This document shows positions 58,315 to 64,000 of a DNA stretch of 64,000 nucleotides, piece after piece. The position numbers and the translations under genes are program-made. Every line of letters starts with the position of its first letter. Positions within the stretch are counted from its first letter, which is position 1. Source of the DNA: an uncultured Bacilli bacterium. Its GTDB lineage: Bacteria > Bacillota_I > Bacilli_A > RF39 > UBA660. Under the pieces are notes generated by a model, which saw only the letters and a list, made by a program, of their open reading frames with translations, was not told where the DNA came from and ran no database searches. The DNA is taken from NCBI GenBank assembly GCA_947626095.1, contig CANQQV010000003.1:1-64000 (forward strand), written 5' to 3'.

Positions 58315-60861
58315 CTATAATTTAAAATCATCAATAAAATCATCAATGGTTAATTCTTCTGATTTTGTCGTTTCTTCTGTTTCTACTTCTCCTTCATCTT
58401 TAGCCACAACTTTATTATCACTATTATCATTTAATTCTAACTTACATTCTCTTACTTCAGCTACTTTAAATGTATCTTCTAAAGCTGTTTTACAAATTGT
58501 ACTTCCCGTTGATAATAAATCCATAATTGGTAATTCTGAAGCTTTTATTTCGTTAAATTCACCATCTGTTTTAATACCAATTGTATCACGCATATTAACT
58601 GCTAATACATTTAGTACTTCATAATTAGTTGATTTAACTTTTTTAATTAACATACTACCTTTTTTCGCACGATTCATTTCTTCCAGTTCACTCATCTTAA
58701 TTCTCTTTGCCGTACTCTTATTTGTAAATACTGCTAAATATTCATCACTATCAGTTGGTGAAAGACAAGTAACAACTTCATCATCTTTAACATTAATTCC
58801 TTTAACACCAGATGCTTTAGCTCCTACAAGTGGTATTTCATTAGCATCAATATTAATATAACGACCAGTCTTTGTTACAAAAATAGCTCGACCATTATCT
58901 GGACATACTGAAACTAATTCATCACCATCTTTTAACTTCATTGCATTAATTGGTTTCGTATAACGACTAACTATTAAATCTTCTAAATTAGTACGTTTAG
59001 TTATACCATTACGTGTCGTCATAATAACATTAGTCTGTTTATTGTCTAAAATCATTGCAGAAATAATTTTTTCTTCCGCGCCAATTTGAATTAAATTACT
59101 AATGTGTTTGCCTAGTTCTTTCCACTTAGTTTCTACTATTTCATGAACTGGAACATATAAATAATGTCCTAAATTAGTAAACATTAATAATGTATCTAAA
59201 GTTGTTGTACTATATATACCTCTTATAAAGTCACCAGGTTTTAACGTAGTTTGTTCACCAGAAGCACTAACATAAGATTTTAATGGAATACGTTTAACAT
59301 AACCATCATTAGTTGCTACAACAATAACATTTTCTTTCGCAATCATATCCATTGCATCAATCTTTATTTCGACAACTTCATCACGAATTTCCGTACGACG
59401 AGGATTAGCAAATTCTTTCTTAATTTCATTAATCTCAATCTTCATTTGACGTTTTAAGATATTTTCATCATTTAATATTGAATTTAAGAACTCTATCATA
59501 CGTTCCAAATCGCTTTTTTCACCTAATAATTGATTAATATCTGTATTAGATAAACGATATAATTGCATTGTTACAATTGCTGTTGCTTGTTCTTCTGTAA
59601 AATCAAATTCTTTAACTAAATTTACAATACAATCAGCTTTATTTTTTGAAGCTCTAATCGTCTTAATTACTTCATCTAAAACATCTATTGCTTTAAGTAA
59701 ACCTTCAACAATATGCAAACGTGCTTTAGCATGTTCTAAATCAAATCTTGTACGTCTTAAAATAACATCTTTTTGATGAGCAATAAACGCATCTAAGATT
59801 TCTAAGATTCCTACTTGTTTAGGTCGACGATTAACTATCGCTACCATATTAAAGTTATAGTTTATTTGTAATTCTGTATTTTTAAGTAAATAGTTTAAAA
59901 TTAATTCAGCATTAGCTTCCTTTTTAAGTTCAATAATAATCTTGGCCATATGCTCTTTATCAGAAACATCAACCACATCAACTATGCCATCTACTTTTTT
60001 ATCTATTTTAATATCTTCTATTTTTTTACGTAATTGTTCTTTTAAAACATCATAAGGTATTTCATGAATAATAATTTGATGAATTCCACGTTCTTTAACA
60101 ATTTCCGTTTTAGCTTTAACTACAACTTTACCACGACCAGTTGAATAAGCTTCAATTAAACCTTCTTTACCTTCAACTACTCCACCAGTTGGAAAGTCAG
60201 GTCCTTTGATAATATTTAAAATTGTATCTAAACGACAATTTGGATTATCAATACGATGGATTGTTGCATCTATTACTTCCCCTAAATTATGGGGTGGAAT
60301 ATTAGTTGCATAACCAGCTGAAATACCAGTTGAACCATTTACTAAAAGGTTTGGAAAATAAGCTGGTAAAACTGTTGGTTCTAAATCTTCATCACTATAA
60401 TTTAATGTCATTTCAACTGCATTACGATTGATATCTTTAAGCATCATTTGTGCTAACTTAGTAAGTCTTGTCTCGGTATAACGATAAGCAGCTGGTCCAT
60501 CACCATCAATTGATCCATTATTACCATGAATATCAATAAATGGTTCACGCATCTTCCAAGCTTGTGACATATATATCATCGCACCATAGATACTTGAATC
60601 ACCATGTGGATGGTATTTTCCCATTACATCCCCAACTGCTTTAGCACATTTACGATATGGATGATCAAACGTATTTTTATCTTCCCACATCGTATATAAA
60701 ATACGTCTTTGAACTGGTTTTAAACCATCACGTACATCCGGTAACGCACGATCTTGAATAATACTTTTAGAGTATCTTCCAAAACGATCACCCATTATGT
60801 CTTCTAAAGTATAATCATAGATTTTCTCAATAATTGTTTTCTCTTCTTTTGCTTTTGCCAT
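58315..60861 (-). CDS. parC: DNA topoisomerase IV subunit A
   Basis: 848 residues. YSKSIIQDRALPDVRDGLKP and AYRYTETRLT (active-site Tyr) belong to the breakage-reunion domain. The C-terminal beta-pinwheel lacks a GyrA box, which argues for ParC rather than GyrA. The quinolone region reads HGDSSIYGAM: the Ser is present, but the acidic residue four positions on (Glu84/Asp83 in staphylococci/pneumococci) is Gly. AGGAGGT precedes the start. It follows parE by 5 bases. Confidence 0.93.
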   Translation of the reverse strand: MAKAKEEKTIIEKIYDYTLEDIMGDRFGRYSKSIIQDRALPDVRDGLKPVQRRILYTMWEDKNTFDHPYRKCAKAVGDVMGKYHPHGDSSIYGAMIYMSQAWKMREPFIDIHGNNGSIDGDGPAAYRYTETRLTKLAQMMLKDINRNAVEMTLNYSDEDLEPTVLPAYFPNLLVNGSTGISAGYATNIPPHNLGEVIDATIHRIDNPNCRLDTILNIIKGPDFPTGGVVEGKEGLIEAYSTGRGKVVVKAKTEIVKERGIHQIIIHEIPYDVLKEQLRKKIEDIKIDKKVDGIVDVVDVSDKEHMAKIIIELKKEANAELILNYLLKNTELQINYNFNMVAIVNRRPKQVGILEILDAFIAHQKDVILRRTRFDLEHAKARLHIVEGLLKAIDVLDEVIKTIRASKNKADCIVNLVKEFDFTEEQATAIVTMQLYRLSNTDINQLLGEKSDLERMIEFLNSILNDENILKRQMKIEINEIKKEFANPRRTEIRDEVVEIKIDAMDMIAKENVIVVATNDGYVKRIPLKSYVSASGEQTTLKPGDFIRGIYSTTTLDTLLMFTNLGHYLYVPVHEIVETKWKELGKHISNLIQIGAEEKIISAMILDNKQTNVIMTTRNGITKRTNLEDLIVSRYTKPINAMKLKDGDELVSVCPDNGRAIFVTKTGRYINIDANEIPLVGAKASGVKGINVKDDEVVTCLSPTDSDEYLAVFTNKSTAKRIKMSELEEMNRAKKGSMLIKKVKSTNYEVLNVLAVNMRDTIGIKTDGEFNEIKASELPIMDLLSTGSTICKTALEDTFKVAEVRECKLELNDNSDNKVVAKDEGEVETEETTKSEELTIDDFIDDFKL

Positions 60862-60866
60862 CTTGA

Positions 60867-62786
60867 TTACCTCCTAAAGTCATCTTCTAATGTGAAATCA
60901 ACGTTTTCATTTATCCACTCTTTACGTGGCTCTACTTTATCACCCATTAAAACTGATACTCTCTTTTCTGCTAAAGCTGCATCAGTAATACTTACTTTTA
61001 TTAAACTTCTCGTTGCTGGATTCATTGTTGTTTCATAAAGTTCATCAGCATCCATTTCACCTAGACCTTTAAATCTTTGAACTTTATAAGACTGTTTAAT
61101 CGTCTTTTTCTTTTCTTCTAGTTCTTCATCTGTTGCGACATATTCTTTATATTTACCATAATCTATCGCGTATAATGGTGGATTAGCTATATAAAGCATT
61201 CCTGCTTCAATTAATGGACGCATAAAACGATAGAAGAAAGTTAATAAAAGTATTTGAATATGAGCCCCATCATCATCGGCATCAGTCATAATAATTACTT
61301 TACCATAATTAGATTCCGTCGGATCAAATTCATTGCCAATGCCTGCCCCTATCGCATATGTTAAAGTATTTAATTCTTCGTTATTATGAATGTCATTACT
61401 TGATGCTTTTTCACAGTTTAATACTTTACCTCTTAAAGGTAAGATAGCCTGTGTTTCACGATTACGTCCCGTTTTAGCTGAACCACCAGCTGAATCTCCT
61501 TCGACTAAGAATAATTCAGCTACTTTAGCATCTTTACCTGTCGCTTTCGCTAACTTACCACTTAATATTTTATCTTTCTTTTCTTTACCTTTACCTTGAC
61601 GAGCTGCATCACGTGCCTTACGTGCTGCTTCACGAGCTATCTTACTTCTTGAAGCTTTTTCCACAATCGTCACAGCAATTTCTCTATTTTCTTCTAAGAA
61701 GAACTTCATATTTTCATAAGTAATTTGTTCCGTTACCGTACGGGCTTCCGGTGTTCCTAACTTACCTTTAGTTTGACCTTCAAATTGTAATAAATTTTCT
61801 GGTATCTTAAGATTAATAACGGCACTTAAACCTTCTCTAACATCTGATCCTTCAAAAGAAGCATCTTTACCTTTTAAAATATTATTTTCTTTCGCATAGT
61901 CATTAAAAGCTTTTGTAATACCTGATTTAAAACCTGTTTCATGTGAACCACCATCACTAGTTTTAACATTATTAACAAAGCTTAAAATATTTTCGTTATA
62001 TCCTTCTTGATATTGTAAAGCAATATCTACTTCAATACCTTGTTTAATTCCATTAAAATTAATAACTTTATGTAAAACTGTTTTGCCTTCATTTATATAT
62101 TCTACAAAATTAGTTAAACCTTGTTCATAGTGATATTTAACATTACGATTATTCTCTTCATCTTCTACTTCAATTGTAATACCTGATAGTAAAAACGCAC
62201 TTTCTTGCATTCTTTCCGTTATTGTTGTAAAAGAAAAACTAGTTGCTTTAAATATTTCTGGATCCGGCATAAAAGTTACCGTAGTACCGGTTCTATTAGT
62301 TGTACCAATTTTCTTTAAAGGTTCTTTAACATGTCCCCCATTTTCAAAACTAATACTATGAATAGCACCATCGCGATAAATAACAACTTTCATCCATTTA
62401 GATAATGCATTAACTACTGAAGCCCCAACTCCATGTAAGCCACCAGAAACCTTATAACTACCTTCTTCAAACTTACCACCAGCATGTAAAATCGTATATA
62501 TTACTTCTGGTGTAGTATGCCCACTTTCATGCATTCCTGTAGGTACCCCACGACCATGATCTTCAACTGTTACTGATCCATCTTTATTAATTGTTATCTT
62601 AATATAATCACCATAACCATTAATACTTTCATCAATAGCATTATCAACAATTTCCCAAACCAAATGATGAAGACCTCTCTTATCAGTTGAACCAATATAC
62701 ATACCTGGTCTTTTACGTACTGCATCTAATCCTTCTAATATTTTTATAGATGTTGCATCATAAGATTTATTATTTACTGTTGCCAT
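60867..62786 (-). CDS. parE: DNA topoisomerase IV subunit B
   Basis: About 639 residues. GHKL ATPase: EIVDNAIDES, DHGRGVPTG and GGLHGVGASVVNALS. Then the TOPRIM domain: LFLVEGDSAGGSAK and MTDADDDGAHI. It ends with RFKGLGEMD. Pairing with parC and the SYKVSGGLHGVG version favour ParE over GyrB. GGTGA before ATG 62786 sets the start; the frame continues open to 62825. The promoter is an extended -10 (TGTTATACT, -10 at 62803-62808). Confidence 0.93.
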   Translation of the reverse strand: MATVNNKSYDATSIKILEGLDAVRKRPGMYIGSTDKRGLHHLVWEIVDNAIDESINGYGDYIKITINKDGSVTVEDHGRGVPTGMHESGHTTPEVIYTILHAGGKFEEGSYKVSGGLHGVGASVVNALSKWMKVVIYRDGAIHSISFENGGHVKEPLKKIGTTNRTGTTVTFMPDPEIFKATSFSFTTITERMQESAFLLSGITIEVEDEENNRNVKYHYEQGLTNFVEYINEGKTVLHKVINFNGIKQGIEVDIALQYQEGYNENILSFVNNVKTSDGGSHETGFKSGITKAFNDYAKENNILKGKDASFEGSDVREGLSAVINLKIPENLLQFEGQTKGKLGTPEARTVTEQITYENMKFFLEENREIAVTIVEKASRSKIAREAARKARDAARQGKGKEKKDKILSGKLAKATGKDAKVAELFLVEGDSAGGSAKTGRNRETQAILPLRGKVLNCEKASSNDIHNNEELNTLTYAIGAGIGNEFDPTESNYGKVIIMTDADDDGAHIQILLLTFFYRFMRPLIEAGMLYIANPPLYAIDYGKYKEYVATDEELEEKKKTIKQSYKVQRFKGLGEMDADELYETTMNPATRSLIKVSITDAALAEKRVSVLMGDKVEPRKEWINENVDFTLEDDFRR

Positions 62787-62802
62787 ATAATTCACCATAG
62801 TT

Positions 62803-62811
62803 AGTATAACA
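62803..62811 (-). promoter_or_regulatory. Extended -10 promoter of parE-parC
   Basis: TGTTATACT on the minus strand, just after the preceding terminator's T tract and 17 bases before the parE start. Confidence 0.5.
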
Positions 62812-62823
62812 TAAATTACAATC

Positions 62824-62868
62824 AAAAAAAAAGAGCTTTGACAGTTTAAAATGTCAACAAAGCCCCTA
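62824..62868 (-). terminator. Terminator of the acidic membrane-protein gene
   Basis: GCTTTGTTGACA pairs with TGTCAAAGC (one bulge), 8-base loop, followed by T9 on the minus strand. Confidence 0.85.
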
Positions 62869-62881
62869 TTTACGGCATTTT

Positions 62882-63568
62882 CTAAAATTCATCATCATCG
62901 ACAAGATGCAATTTATTATCATCTATTTTTACTTCATCATCTTGCTTTTTAGTAGTTACTTCTTCTTTAATAGGTTTATCTATTTTTTTTACTTCTTCAT
63001 GCTTAACTTCTTTAGGTGCAGGTTCTTCATTAATTACTATTGGATCAACTTCATCTTCTATTATTACCGGCGTATCTTCTTTCTTATCTTTAAAGATTTC
63101 TTCTTTTAAAACATCTTTTGTAACAATTTTTTCCTCTTTATCACTATCATCAATATCACTAACTGGTGATATTACTGCTGTATCTTCAATAATATTAATA
63201 TCTAATATTTTAACTGGTTTTGTTGCTTCACTTAAAGTATTATGTTTTGATGTTCTTACTTCAACATCCTGATTTTTTTCAATTTCTTCTTCGAAATTTT
63301 TTCTAAAATCTTCAAGGTTCTTTGTTAAAACAGGCTTTTCAAAAGTAACATCCTCTTTTTCCGTTCGTTCTTTAGTCTCTGGCTCAAAAGTAATATCTTT
63401 AACATCTTCTTCTTTAATCTTTTTAGGCTCACTACTTTTTTTAGCATCTCTTATTCCTAAAATAAGAACTATAACAAATAAAACTACTAAAACAATAATT
63501 GCAATTATTAAAATTGTTGCAAAATTATCATTTTCATATAATTTGTCTATAATACTAAGTAAATTCAT
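62882..63568 (-). CDS. Single-pass membrane protein with acidic disordered tail
   Basis: 228 residues. One helix (about 17-38, ATILIIAIIVLVVLFVIVLI) is followed by about 190 residues rich in Glu, Lys, Asp and Val with little predicted fold, ending LHLVDDDEF. The tail is probably cytosolic, judging by RDAKKS after the helix. No family is recognised. It resembles bitopic scaffold proteins of the division or envelope machinery in layout only. It has its own terminator. Confidence 0.65.
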   Translation of the reverse strand: MNLLSIIDKLYENDNFATILIIAIIVLVVLFVIVLILGIRDAKKSSEPKKIKEEDVKDITFEPETKERTEKEDVTFEKPVLTKNLEDFRKNFEEEIEKNQDVEVRTSKHNTLSEATKPVKILDINIIEDTAVISPVSDIDDSDKEEKIVTKDVLKEEIFKDKKEDTPVIIEDEVDPIVINEEPAPKEVKHEEVKKIDKPIKEEVTTKKQDDEVKIDDNKLHLVDDDEF

Positions 63569-63636
63569 ATGACACCTCTTATTATTCTATATATAAGAAT
63601 ACCACAATTATACTCCTTTTGACAACAATATTTCAT

Positions 63637-63660
63637 AAAAAAAACAACTTAATAAAGTTG
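63637..63660 (-). terminator. Terminator of yneF
   Basis: CAACTT / AAGTTG stem with a 4-base loop followed by T8 on the minus strand. Confidence 0.75.
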
Positions 63661-63879
63661 CTATCTATATTTATTCATTTGCTGCATTATTTGTCTTACT
63701 TGCTTTTGACTAGGTTTTCTTCCCATTCCGCTCATCATCGCTTCAATCATCTTTTCATTAATTGGTGGATTTTGCTCAATTTGTTTCTTAAAAACATGAC
63801 GAGCAACAAAAAAGCCAACTACTAATCCAATAACAAGACCAACAACAACTTGTAATATATCTACTAATAGTGGTGCCAT
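63661..63879 (-). CDS. yneF: YneF family (UPF0154) membrane protein
   Basis: 72 residues. An N-terminal helix ([21 protein letters not shown]) is followed by the family core [22 protein letters not shown] and RQIMQQM, diagnostic for UPF0154. GGAGGGTG precedes ATG 63879. Function is unknown across the family. Confidence 0.9.
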   Translation of the reverse strand: MAPLLVDILQVVVGLVIGLVVGFFVARHVFKKQIEQNPPINEKMIEAMMSGMGRKPSQKQVRQIMQQMNKYR

Positions 63880-63935
63880 AATCACCCTCCTTGTATGTTT
63901 ATTTTACTAAATAATCCCTCTTTTAACAATACTAA

Positions 63936-64000
63936 TTACATTTCTTCTAACCAAAAATAGTCTTTATTAACAAAATCACAAACAAATAAGTTATCTTTTT
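63936..64000 (-). CDS. C-terminal end of a possible gene cut by the window edge
   Basis: The last 20 codons of an open minus-strand frame, ending KDYFWLEEM and TAA. The frame is open to the edge but short, so chance is possible. Promoter space between it and yneF is about 45 bases, which fits a gene border. Confidence 0.35.
   Translation of the reverse strand, partial: KDNLFVCDFVNKDYFWLEEM

Noticed and set aside
58315..62786. Gyrase (gyrA/gyrB) as identity of the topoisomerase pair
   Set aside because: No GyrA box, B-before-A pair and Gram-positive ParC-type motifs favour topoisomerase IV.

Overview
The window is AT-rich (by eye about 70% A+T) and comes from a walled, low-GC Bacillota. TGA is used as stop, so the genetic code is standard. 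The gene set (mraZ-rsmH-ftsL-PBP, parE-parC, ylbD/ylbE, yneF, sortase, membrane-anchored MurF, many unclassified cytosolic proteins) and a secreted M60-type peptidase suggest an uncultured, host-associated Bacilli lineage of the RF39/Erysipelotrichales kind. That placement is inference from gene content, not phylogeny. Almost all genes lie on the minus strand. The clear plus-strand genes are tspO, map, a small DUF2624-like gene and a tiny hydrophobic peptide. I see no tRNA, rRNA, CRISPR array, IS element or prophage.

Layout, left to right. 84-5493: queA, a stripped RnfD/RnfC-like pair, uvrC and a low-molecular-weight phosphatase. 5568-9350: rubrerythrin with a PerR-like box, a ybjQ/membrane-MerR pair with a 19-bp-spacer promoter, an SDR, tspO, and dinD with a LexA box. 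9436-15925: a surface M60 metallopeptidase, a PRPP synthetase homologue, an APH-fold kinase and rsgA. Upstream of rsgA is a 20-codon leader ORF with mutually exclusive RNA pairings, which looks like a ribosome-controlled attenuator. 16118-22586: two tandem HExxH proteins, several small enzymes (cysteine-hydrolase-like, metallo-beta-lactamase fold, HD), two proteins built of mTERF-like 35-residue repeats, and a flavoredoxin-rubredoxin fusion.

22587-31262 is the most unusual part. A sensor kinase/response regulator pair lies downstream of an ABC exporter with one ATPase and two large FtsX-type permeases. The pair is flanked on both sides by copies of one structured RNA of about 95 nt, each with its own extended -10 promoter and terminator. 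The copy next to the kinase is antisense to the 3' end of a 25-codon hydrophobic ORF. The predicted mRNA of that ORF closes on itself by two nested 5'-3' pairings, which is the architecture of a type I toxin-antitoxin locus.

31330-40272: an anchored protein, a class-B-like sortase with an NPTTS-bearing surface protein, a MacB-like ABC exporter and a TrkH/TrkA potassium system. 40358-53029: map, an atypical sigma factor, the division/cell-wall genes (PBP, ftsL, rsmH, mraZ with 10-bp-spaced GTGG boxes; ddl, murF), efp, rpmG and a second class B PBP. 53062-64000: a membrane-bound HTH regulator, rarA, nfo, a pilin-like protein, ylbE/ylbD, parC/parE, an acidic membrane protein, yneF and a truncated reading frame at the edge.
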